Translations under genes and position numbers: made by a program | Assembly: GCA_016858145.1 (NCBI GenBank) | Contig: JAEHOE010000118.1 | Span: forward strand, 310,001 to 374,000 | Length of the DNA: 64,000 nucleotides | From: Edaphochlamys debaryana | Lineage: Eukaryota > Chlorophyta > Chlorophyceae > Chlamydomonadales | Direction of reading: 5' to 3' | The notes under the pieces: model-generated | Told to the model about the DNA's origin: nothing | The model's input: the letters and a program-made list of their open reading frames with translations, nothing else | The model's database searches: none | Shown here: positions 48,261-57,824 of the stretch, one piece after another | How positions within the stretch are numbered: position 1 is the first letter of the stretch | Layout: each line of letters starts with the position of its first letter

Positions 48261-48553
48261 CTCGCTCGATCTCGTCACGATCAGCTAGAGAAGAGCGCGG
48301 TCTTAGCATCCTAGGCTCAAGGGGAGACACGCGGAGGAACAGTGGCGAGGGCTGGGCCCGTGCGCGGTGCGTTCATACTCCTAAGGTTGTCACGCGTGAG
48401 GTGCAGGGTCGTTGGTGCATACTTGGCCGTCTAGGGGAAGCGCGAGGTGATGAAGGACTCGTTTCGCCATCTGCTCGCGCCAGTTCTTCCGACAGAGCAG
48501 CCCCCTTCACACTCATTGTTGCCCACTCGAGTTCTTACGCTTCACCTGCAACA
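48261..48553. promoter_or_regulatory. Shared promoter region between MED17 and DUF2301 gene
   Basis: The two start codons face away from each other 293 bp apart, so both promoters and both 5' untranslated regions must share this stretch. No TATA box is evident. Confidence 0.5.
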
Positions 48554-51500
48554 ATGCAGCTAGCAACACGGCTAAATGCTGCCCGGGCGCTGCCCGGATG
48601 CAACAATGCCAGGGCGTTCAGCCTGCCGAGGACGCCGGTGCTCCCAGCTCGGCGCTCTCTGAAGTCGACGCACGTGGCACGCGCAGCAGACGCCGGCAGT
48701 GAGCCCGGTGAGCAGGCTCTTCCACGGGAGTGGATGGATGCTTCGGAACGGGGATGGGTGGACCGCCCCGCCCCCGCCTCTTCTGCCCAGGCCATCACTC
48801 CCAGCACACACCTCCCCTCCCCTCCCCACTCCTCTCCTCCCTCACCCCATCCACCCTCGCCCTCTCTACTGCCCCAACCCCCGCTGCTTCAACCTCTCAG
48901 TCTACCAGGGCCGCTTCGGCGCCTGGTCCGTCACGGACGCCGACCGGCTCGAGGTGGTGGGCTACCGCCTGGGCATCAGCGTCACGGCGCTGGGTGGGTT
49001 ACGGTCGTGCTGCCGTGGCGTGCCGTGCCGTGCTGTGATATGCTGTGATGCGGCGTGCCGTGCTGGGAAGCAACGTCACGGCGCTGGGTGGGAACGGAGG
49101 GGTTGGAGCGCTGGCGCTGGGGGGGCACGTTGGGCTGGCAGCAAGCGTCGCAGCGTACAGCGTACAGCGGCGGTCGCCTGCGTGCGCTGAGCTGCGGCGT
49201 GCTGTGCTGTGCTGAGCGGTGCACGTGAAAGAGCCCCTACCTGGCGGCTGTCGCTAGGGCGCGGGAGGGAGCGGACGGGTGTGCCCCGGGGGCCGGAGCG
49301 ACCGTACTGCGGAGCTGTGCGGCCCTGTTCCTCACTTCCATGCCCACACCCATCCACCCCTTCCCGCCTGCCCCCTGCCCCCTGCCGCCTCCCCCTGCAG
49401 CCTTCCTGTTCAGCGGGGCTTACGCGCTGCTGCCGCCAGACCAGGAGGGGCTGCGGGGGGCCATGCAGGTGAGCGGGGGGCAGGGGTCCCAGGAGCGCCA
49501 AATGTTCTGGGTTGGCTTGTTCTGGATTGGCTTGTCCTGGATTGGGCAGGCCGTGTGGGCGGGCTCACGGCTCCAAATGCCTCCGGGACCGGGCCGCTGT
49601 GGACACGGCAAACGGATTACAGCAAGCGGGACTGTTCGAGTGTTCGCCCAGCCCTGCAGTTCCTCGCCTTCCCCTCCTACCTTTCGTGCCCCCCCCTCCC
49701 CCTGCCCGCCTTCCCCCAGCCCCTGCTGGACCCCGTGGCCCTGGCCGGTGCCGCGGGCATGGGCGCATCGCTGCAGCTCATCCACATCTACCTGGCGCCG
49801 CTGAAGCGGGCGCTGCAGGTGTGTGTGGTGGGGGGCAGTCAAGGGTGTGTGTGGGCGGTGTCCGACGCGCGTCAGGGAATATTGCCTGGCGCCGCTCAAG
49901 CGGGCGCTGCAGGGGGGGTGCGGGTGGGTAGTCAAGGGTGTGTGTGCGGTGCAGAAGACAGCGCTGCAGGTGTCTGGGGGATGCCGGTGTAATGTCCAAG
50001 GGGAGAGTCCCGACCCAGTCCTAGAGTCCAACGCCCGTCCCCTCGTCTTCCCGCGCCGCAGGTGTTCTGGGCTCTGGGCACCGCGGGGGCGGTGTACCTG
50101 GCGCTCACGCAGGTGCGGCCCCGGGGGAGAGGGCTCGGGGAGAAGCGGAGAAGGGGTGGTTTGAAGTCTGGTGCGGTGCGGGGGGCTGCGAAGGAGGGGC
50201 TCAGGTCAGGGCCCCGCGGAACCAGAGGAGGCGACAAGCAGGGCGGGGCGGAGGAGGGGCAGGCCTGGGCAGGCCCGCCCAATCCCAAGCGCCCCCATCA
50301 GAGCCCGTGCTGTGGCCTGCAAGCCTTGAGCCTTGGTCGCGTCATGGGCGACACTATGCCGTACACAATGCCGTAGAGCACTGCACCCGTACGGTCCTGC
50401 AGGCCTCAGGCATTCGGTCCTGCAACCCCGGGCAGCGCCTGCGGCCTAGGCCACACCCCTCGCCTCACTTGCTCGTCCCACTGCTCGTCCCGCAGGACAC
50501 CCCCGTGTCCCTGTACGTGTACGAGCACCCCGTGTGGATCTGGGCCGTGGGGCCGCTGTTCGCGGCGCTGACGGGTGCGTTGCTCTAACCGCCTCGGGGC
50601 GGGACCTCGGGGCGCTGGGGTGCAGACTTGAGAAACGGGACCGCTCTGCCTCTGTGCCAGTCCCGCTCGCACCGACCTGGCCCGTCCAAGCCCGTCCCGT
50701 TACGACCGGCACCCTTCCTGGTGTCCCAGCTGCACGTGCCTGGCCTGGGGAAAGGGGAACTGGGAGACGGGTTGCGCGAAAAGCAGGTCAGCAAAGTGCA
50801 GACCCAGGTTCCTGGGGGCCAGGGACCCCACCGCCTCTGCGCCTAACCTGTCCCCACGCACCCCGCCCCATTCCGTCCCAAATCTATCCCTCCCCCAGGC
50901 ATGGCCTTCAAGGAGGGGCTCTGCTACGGCAAGTGGGAGGCGGCCGGCCTCTTCGGCGCCACCCCCCTGCTGGTGGGGGGGCACCTGCTCGGCATCTTCC
51001 CGGAGAACGTGAGCGGGGCGGGATGGCGGGGCGTTGGGCAGGGAGGGATAGCAAGGCAGAACACGAGGGAGCCGATTGAGCAGGAGGAGGGGAAGAGATG
51101 GAATGGGTTCCTGCACCCACAACCCCGCCTTCCACCCCCAAGTCCACGCTGCCCTTCGCCACAGACAACACCCCTCACCCCGCTTCCCCTCGTTGCACCC
51201 CCCTCCCTCACCCGGCCCCCCCCCTTCCAGGTGGAGCGGGGCCTGCTGGCGTCCTGCATGGTGCTGCTGGGCGTCTTCGCGGCACGCAAGTACACGCAGG
51301 TGCGCTGGCGTGTACGGCATGTGCCGTACGGTGGAGGAGGGGTTGCTGCGTGATGGGGATGGCGAAGGAGCCGCGTTGGTTGCTACGTCCCCTACGACCC
51401 GGATTCCACTCCCCAATCCCTCTCAGCAACTAACACCCCAACCCCGACTCTCAACTCCCAACTCCCAACTCCCAACTCCCAACCCCACAACCCCAGGCCT

Positions 51501-51840
51501 ACAAGGACGACATCGGAGACAAGTCCGTGTTTGAGTGAGGCGGGGAGGGTGTTTGTGTAGATTGCCTGGGGGGCGTGGGCGAGCTTTGCGGGCTCGGGAC
51601 TGCACTTCTGGGCCTCGGCGGCCTGAGCCATCTCGCCCGAACCAGCGCCCTCTGCCCAAACCCACATGGCATACCTAAACCCGAACCCTGTTTCCATGCC
51701 GAGCCGTACCAGCCGCATTCCTCCCCTCCTTCGCTCACCACCACCTGCCCCATCTTCCTCCGTTTGCCCCCAGGTTCCAGAAACTTCCGGTCGAGGAGCA
51801 GACCGCCATCCTCCAGGCGCGGGGCATGCTGGACGACTGA
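48554..51840 (+). CDS. DUF2301 integral membrane protein, plastid-targeted
   Basis: Ten exons join in phase to 275 residues: 48554-48707, 48901-48993, 49401-49468, 49720-49818, 50062-50112, 50496-50574, 50899-51008, 51231-51299, 51497-51534 and 51774-51840. The first 50 residues are rich in Ala, Arg and Ser with almost no acidic residues (MQLATRLNAARALPG), as in chloroplast transit peptides. The body starts VYQGRFGAWSVTDADRLEV and contains several hydrophobic segments, LQLIHIYLAPLKRALQVFWA, then ALTGMAFKEGLCYGK and GHLLGIFPENVERGLL, and ends near DDIGDKSVFEFQKLPVEE. This order fits the DUF2301 family shared by cyanobacteria and plastids, from memory of family members. Function is unknown. One intron carries dispersed repeat R2, and two exon edges are duplicated. 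Confidence 0.8.
48979..49092 (+). repeat. Duplicated exon edge (DUF2301, exon 2)
   Basis: CGTCACGGCGCTGGGTGGG, which spans the donor after 48993, recurs at about 49073-49092 with its donor, 93 bp into the intron. Confidence 0.8.
49791..49960 (+). repeat. Duplicated exon edge (DUF2301, exon 4)
   Basis: CCTGGCGCCGCTGAAGCGGG through GCGCTGCAG and the following GTCAAGGGTGTGTGTG recur about 94 bp downstream. In the second copy the donor GTGTGTG has become a G-run. Confidence 0.85.
50748..50810 (+). repeat. Dispersed repeat R2, copy in a DUF2301 intron
   Basis: About 60 bp closely matching 18022-18085, inside the intron between exons 50496-50574 and 50899-51008. It shows that the family inserts into transcribed introns. 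Confidence 0.7.
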
Positions 51841-52585
51841 GGCAGTGGGGGCTGGCGGGAACGGATTTGGGCCAAAGCCGGGCAGGTGGGGTCTTGGACT
51901 GGGGTGGGGGCGGTGGAGGGTGGGGCGGGGCAGGACGGGTGTTGGAGGTTGGTGGGGCAAGCAGGCGGGGGCGTGGAGATGGGGCTGGTCGGGAAAGGGG
52001 GCCAGGGCCCTGGCCTGGCGCTGTGACGAATTGGGGGCGGCATCATGAAGCCTGAAGAGGGCCAATGCAGCCGCTGGGCGTGGGCCCTTTTGCGCGCGGG
52101 ATGAGGAGGTGTGATGCGTCTGGACGGCGGGCAGGGTGAGATGGTGGCCGGCGGGGTAGCATCACTCTTGTGAGCGTACTAAGACCTGCTACGATCTTAT
52201 GCATTGGGTGCCGTGTGCGGAGCAGTCCTGGTGCAGTCAGCAGGTCGCCTTTCGATTCCCATGGGGTGAGCTTGAGTGCATGTGCTGGTTGGGTCGGTGA
52301 GCACACCAGAGGGACCGGTGGAAGGAGTGAGGAAGGACGAAGGAGGTCTGGAGGGGGCCCGTGGGGAGCTGCCGCGGGGCAGATGCCTCGTGCCGTGCAA
52401 GTGTCGAGAAGGGTGACAACAGCAGCTGCGCGCATACTCATGTTGCCTTTGCAAGTGCGTTCGACTAGGAAGTCGAGAGAGTCACCCAGGACGTGCATAC
52501 CTCGCTCGAGGCCGCCTAACCAGTTCAAAATAGAAACAAGTGCACTTCGGCTTAGAACGCTGCACTGAGACGCGTAGTTAGTACC
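51841..52585. other. Spacer before MYND copy A
   Basis: About 740 bp with no gene. G-rich first half follows the DUF2301 stop; the second half should hold the copy A promoter. I saw no TGTAA. Confidence 0.45.
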
Positions 52586-55517
52586 ATGCAGCCGGAACGC
52601 GATGGAGAGCCTCAGATATCCGTGCAGCAGGCGTCTCGCAAGTTGCGGGAGGATGCAGCGCGGCTGGTTGGAGGCCTGGAGCTCAGCACGGGCGCTTTCG
52701 AGGAGCTGCGGAATGCCCTGAACGTGCTCATTGAGAAAGCCACGAGCGCTGATCCGACCGGCACGCTCTCGGTCGTGTGTGGCCCGAGCAACATCGCCCT
52801 GCCGCTGGCGCAGCTCATCTCGCACGCCGTGCGGACCGAGATAGCTGTCGATCGGTCTTCGGAGCCCTATCAGAGGCATCTGCACTGCGCAGGGGCGCGC
52901 GCTGTGGAACTCGCCGCTCTGATCTGCAAGGCCGCCGTCAAGGCGCCCGCGGGATCCCCGGCAGTCGCGGCCGCATCTGCGCTGGCTAGCACGTTGCTAC
53001 GCACGCAGACACTCCAGGCCGCGGCTCGGCAAGCAGCATCCTTCGCCGGGGCGTTAGCACCGGGAGGGGCGTGGCCGTCCCGGGCAACGGTAGCCTCCCC
53101 TGCGGCTATGCAGGCTTGGACCTTGTCCATGGGCGCTCGACACCACGCCCTTATGGTGGCGGCGGCCGTCCTCCGCCTGGTGGCGGGAATAGCCATGCTT
53201 GCGCATAAGCACAAGGACAAGGCGGTGAACGCAGCCCTGGTGGCGGCCCTGCGCCAGAGCCGACTGATGGACCACATGGGTCGGCTCCTGCTACTCGTCT
53301 CGCCACCGCCCGGCCTCTGGCCGCCCTGGGATCCACTGGACTGCACATATCGCCACGCGCTCATAAGCCTGTTTGGGGCAGCAAATCAAATGTCGCGCCC
53401 CGTCGACCCTGACGGCGGTTTGGCGAGGGCCGACCACGCCGGCATGCTGTTCCCTGGCGCCTGCAACGCTCCCCTGACGCTCAGCGCCGCGGCCCTGGCT
53501 GCGGCCGACGGAGGGCCCTGCGGCCTGCCGCGCAGCCCGCTCCTCACATCGCCCACGTTCCGCAGCGCTCGCTACTCCTACCCATGCCTGGACGGATGGG
53601 TGCTCCAGTGGCTCATCACCCTCCTCGTCTTCGACGCAGACACCGCGCTCCCCCACCTGACGTCAGTCTGCTCACCCCGTGCCACCATCCGCCTCCTGCT
53701 GCGCGTGCTGCGCCTGGCGGCTGCGTCCATCCGGGCCGCGGGCGGACACGTGGTGCAGGCGCCGGACGGCAAGCTGCAGGTCGACATGGGCTGGGCCGGC
53801 GGGCGGCGGGCCGAGGTGCAGGAGTACAAGCTGCTGCTCACGCCGGAGGATGCCCGCATCCTGCCCGTGCCAACACTGATTGGGCTGCAGATGGTGGCGG
53901 AGCGGGCCCCAAAGGCGTGGACCGCCGAGGCGGAGCGGTCCCTGGCGCCTCTGCTGTCGGCCGTGCGCAGCTGCCTGGAGGGGGCCAGTGTCGAAGACCA
54001 GGAGGACGAAGACCTGCCCTGCCACCTGCTGTGCCTGCTCGGAGACGCCGCCAAGGCCCGGCCCGCCGGCCCAGGCGAGTGCTCTAACTGCAGCCGACAA
54101 GCACCCGCCGCCGCTGCGGCCTCATACGCTCGTGCTGGCCCGCTGCCCTGAGCCTGGCTTGATCCTTTCTTTCCTAGTGTGTTGCGCGTCCGCCGGACGG
54201 AGTTGATGGACTGACTTGTGTGCCTTGCCCACCACTCCCTCCGCAGACGAGCCCTACGTGTCCCTGCAGAGCCTACGGTGGCCCCTGGTGCGGAGCGGGC
54301 TGGTGCCGATGCTGGAGACGCTGCTGCGCTGCGGGGGCAAGGACCCATCGGGGCCGGAGGCCCTCCTGGCGGGAACGCTGGTCTCCTTTCGGGGCAAGGG
54401 CGCCAGCGCGGTGAACCTCCTCATCCTCGACAGCCCGCCGCGCCAGGCCGCGGCCTTCATGTCGACGCTCGCCAAGCTCCTGCGCCGGACGCCGCCCCAA
54501 GCCCTGCTGGAGCCAAAGGACCGCGGGTCGCCTGGCCTGCAATATGCGGCCCTGCTGCTGCAGTACTCTCTGAGCATTGCGGACGGCGTGGATTTCTGGA
54601 CCGAGCCGCCCGCACCGGTCGACCCGGCCGAGCCCTGTGCCCCTATCTTCGTGATAGCGCTCGCAGTGGTGAAGCTGCTGCCGGAGCTGGCCCGGCTGGT
54701 GAGGGAGGCGGCACAGCTGGTGGCCGCGGGCGGCGTGCCGCACGGCAGGGACGCGTGGCACCTGCACAAGGGCATCGAGGTCGTGCTGAGGGCCCTCGAG
54801 GCGGCCGTGCGCAGCGCCTCAAGGCCCACGGGCAGCACCCCCGCTGCCGCGCCCCGGGGCCGCCTGGACGCGGCCCTGTCCCTGCCCTTCCTGGTGTGGG
54901 AGGCGGGCGCTGTGCCGCTGCTCGGCGCCCTGCTGACCCTGCTGGAGTCGGGCGGGGGGGACACCGGCGAGGCGGCAGACGGCGAGGAGCTGTGCATCCA
55001 GCCCGACCTCCTCAGCTGCCTGGGCGAGGCCTGCCTGGGCCTGCACCGGTCCTACCCGCACCTGGTCTTCCCAGCCGGCCGCGCCGCCTGCTGGGGTGGG
55101 AGCAGCGGCGACGTAGCCGCGGGCGGATTCGGCGCCTTGGGCTGGCGGCCGGCGGCGCTGTGGAGGCTGGCCTCGCTGCTCGAAGGCACACACACGGCCC
55201 TGAGCAGGGGGCTCCTGAGCTTAGCTGACCAGCTGGAGCAGGCACCGGCCGCCGGCGGGGCTCCTGGAGTGAGTGCCTCCCCCTGGCACGCCAAGCTGAC
55301 GCGGCAGGCCGAGGCCCTGGCGGCGCTCCGGGCTGAGGTCCGGGGCTTGCTGCCCGCGTGCGGCAACCCCGCCTGCGTCAGCCTGGCGGGCGACAGCGAG
55401 GCTGGGCTGCGCCTGCAGGCGTGCGGGCGCTGCGTCGCGTGTCGTCCCGCTGCGGCCGGGGGTGCCCGGCTGCGCACTGGCGGGCGGGGCAGGGGGCGGC
55501 GGGCGTTGCGAAACTGA
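52586..55517 (+). CDS. MYND-family protein, copy A (degenerate finger)
   Basis: Two exons, 52586-54074 and 54247-55517, about 919 residues, joined through a GC donor (CCAG then GCGAGT). Paralogue of copies B and C. Most of the protein is Ala/Leu-rich and predicted helical, perhaps ARM-like, with the family signature DGGPCGLPRSPLL and the exon 2 block RQAAAFMSTLAKLLRR. The C-terminus begins a MYND zinc finger like copy B (CGNPACVSLAGD, LQACGRC), but a net 2-nt gain after that shifts the frame; the reading continues as Arg/Gly-rich sequence to the stop. In the other frame the finger remnant is visible (AHWRAGQGAAGVAKL), with the last His and Cys also lost. MYND fingers normally bind Pro-rich partners; this copy probably cannot. 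Function is unknown. Confidence 0.75.
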
Positions 55518-56450
55518 GGTCCAAGGGGGGCCGACAACCGATGGATTTGGGCTGGGCCAATAATATGTGTCAAGGGCTGCTCAACTAATATGTGCGTGTG
55601 TGTGGGGGGGGGGGGTATGCAGGACGTGCGCGGGACTCTGAGATGCCGTTTGGCACCTTGACGAAATGCATGTCGGCGGCTCATACAGCTTTGTCGGCGG
55701 CGCCGTGACGCTGATCTGTACATGTGTCTATGGTTTGCATTGTTGCTGCTGAGTGGAGGGCGGGACGTACGCGCTGCGTCCTGTTGGTATCCTCAGTCCG
55801 CGCCGCAAGGGTTTGGTCGCCTGCGTGAGTTCTGCCGTGGACCAACCGAACCTGCTCCAACGTTTGCCGTGCCCATCAAGGCCGGGGGTTGCAGCGGAGG
55901 GGTGTCGAGTGTTGCGGGGATGTAGAGCTGGTTGAGCGTCAACGAGGTGTTCTGTTTTTGTGCTGAGCCCCGGCGCGGAGCGCCTGGCGCGGAGCGCCTG
56001 GCGCGGAGCGCCAGCCGGGGGGCTCAGCCCTCTATGATTACCCCGTGTCGGTGTCGGGAAGGGTGACAAGGGCAGGCTGCCCAGCATTTGCGCTTTGAGC
56101 TCTGTCTGGCCCTGTACTTGGTCTGGAACCGGACTCGCCGGAGGGCATGCAGGAATTGGGGCGGGGCACGGTGTGCGGTGGGAGATGCCCGCTGCCACTT
56201 GGCTGTTGTCTACCGCTCCGAGAGGGAGGATAAACGGTGGCGGGGAAAGCACCATGGGATGGGGGCGGACGGGCGGTCAGAGCGGTTGCCGGTTGTCGAG
56301 GAGGCCCTCGCCACAGTGCCACAATGCTGTTGACCATGCAAGCGTTGCCTGTCAGCGAAGTGGGGGTTAGGACGGGAGCATCAGCGAGCGGGGATCAGCA
56401 GGGGTGAGGATGGGGAGGGTGTGTGCATGTAGAGGGGAGAAGGAAGCAAC
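55518..56450. other. Spacer downstream of copy A
   Basis: No gene seen. Contains a GT/G-run near 55590-55616 and the hairpin at 55961-56028. Confidence 0.5.
55961..56028 (+). repeat. Inverted repeat enclosing a 14-bp triple repeat
   Basis: GCTGAGCCCCGGC and GCCGGGGGGCTCAGC flank three GGCGCGGAGCGCC units. A transcript could form a long GC-rich hairpin. It lies 445 bp past the copy A stop. Role unknown. Confidence 0.75.
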
Positions 56451-57549
56451 ATGGGCTGGCGCCGAAGTGGGGTTCTGTGCTCGCAGTCCTCGGGTTTACA
56501 ATGAAGGATCCTCAAAAGAATCACAGCGCTGGACGCTGCGGCCGTTCGGCCTACTCCACGGGCCTTGCCTCCTGCAAGACCTAGAACTGTGCAAAGCGCG
56601 ACCATCAACCGCCTGGGGCTTGACCCCGCCCGTAACTGGGCCATAGACCCGCCCATCCCCTAAGGGTACCCCTGCCGCATCCAGCCCCCCCCCTCACGAA
56701 ACAGGATATCCGCCCCTTTAAACCAGCGAGGCGCCAGGCCCTTGGCTTGCAGCTCATCGAAGATAGGCTTCCGCTCCTTCCTCAGCGCCCTGCCGAGCGC
56801 ATTGAGGTAGGGCGTCACCACCACCCCGCTCACCACCCGCACCTCCTTCGCCCTGCGCCGAAACTCAGCCCGCTGTGCTGCCGTTACCCCGACAACCACA
56901 TTCCACCCCCCCTCCCCCTTCCAGCTCCGCTGGACGGTAGCCTGGAGCTCAGTGCGCCCCGAAAAGCCCAGCCTCGACAGGTCTCCCGACCGCAGCCGGT
57001 CCGCCATCTCATCTGAGACCTCCCGCAGCAGCAGCCGGCCCCGCTCCTCCTTAGGGGCAGTCTCCACGATCAGCTCAGAGAAGCGCTCAGTCTGGGCGAT
57101 GTCCGCTTTGAGCTCCCTCCGGAGGCTCGCGATGGCGCGGTCCGTGACGTTGTAGTTTTGTGTTATCACCCTCTTGAACTCCCCATAGTCCTCGCTGAGC
57201 GCGGAGAAGTCGCGCTGAAGGGCCGCGTGCCGCTCAGCCGCAGCCATCATCAAGTCGCGGACGACGGCGGCCAGCTCGTTGATTGCCCTGACGAACACCC
57301 CGCGCAAGACTGGAGCCTCTATGCAGCGAAGGGTATCCAGAAGGGACGCTAGGAGCGACACGAAAGTGTCTTTAACCTTAAGCTCGCAGGGGGCCATGCA
57401 GCGTAGTCAGGACGTTGACGGGGGATGCAGCTGAAGTGGGGGAAGGCAGGTGGGAGAGGATCGGACGGTTGCTCTGTCGGTGCCGTTGGAGGACTGCCCT
57501 GGCGCATGTGAACGCCCCCTAACAACAATGGGCTGGCGCCGAAGTGGGG
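56451..57549. repeat. 22-bp direct repeats around the intronless ORF
   Basis: Copies at 56451-56472 and 57528-57549 begin ATGGGCTGGCGCCGAAGTGG and are identical over 22 bp. They bracket about 1.06 kb holding the minus-strand ORF. Confidence 0.8.
56660..57397 (-). CDS. Intronless 245-aa ORF, retroelement ORF1-like end
   Basis: Single uninterrupted frame in a region of intron-rich genes, starting at an ATG and ending in a stop at 56660. The N-terminal half is strongly helical and charged (ERHAALQRDFSALSEDYGEF), consistent with a coiled coil. The C-terminal part (GWNVVVGVTAAQRAEFRRRA then ELQAKGLAPRWFKGADILF) resembles the RNA-binding end of non-LTR retrotransposon ORF1 proteins, in which a helical block precedes a G-x-P-x-W-x-G-x-x-hydrophobic strand; this likeness is from memory and weak. 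A TGTAA on the gene strand at 56500-56496 sits 24 bp before the flanking direct repeat, where an mRNA would end. It could be a retroelement fragment, a retrocopy or an orphan gene. Confidence 0.5.
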   Translation of the reverse strand: MAPCELKVKDTFVSLLASLLDTLRCIEAPVLRGVFVRAINELAAVVRDLMMAAAERHAALQRDFSALSEDYGEFKRVITQNYNVTDRAIASLRRELKADIAQTERFSELIVETAPKEERGRLLLREVSDEMADRLRSGDLSRLGFSGRTELQATVQRSWKGEGGWNVVVGVTAAQRAEFRRRAKEVRVVSGVVVTPYLNALGRALRKERKPIFDELQAKGLAPRWFKGADILFREGGGWMRQGYP

Positions 57550-57824
57550 AAGGCAGGGAGGAGATCATCGCTACCACCTAAGTGGCTAGTGACTCGTTAC
57601 GGAGGTGGGGGCGGGAGGGGGAATGAGAAACGGGGACGAGGAGCAAGGCCAGCAAGGTGCAAGGTGCCCGGGAGTAGTACGATCGCTCGACTGCCGGTGC
57701 CCCGGTCCACGTGGACTGGCCCCGGCCCTGGCCGGGCTGGCCCTGCCCCTCTCTACTGTTACTACTGTTACTACTGCGACCGTGCTTAACACATAGCCGC
57801 TACTTGTGCCTGCTTAACAGACAA

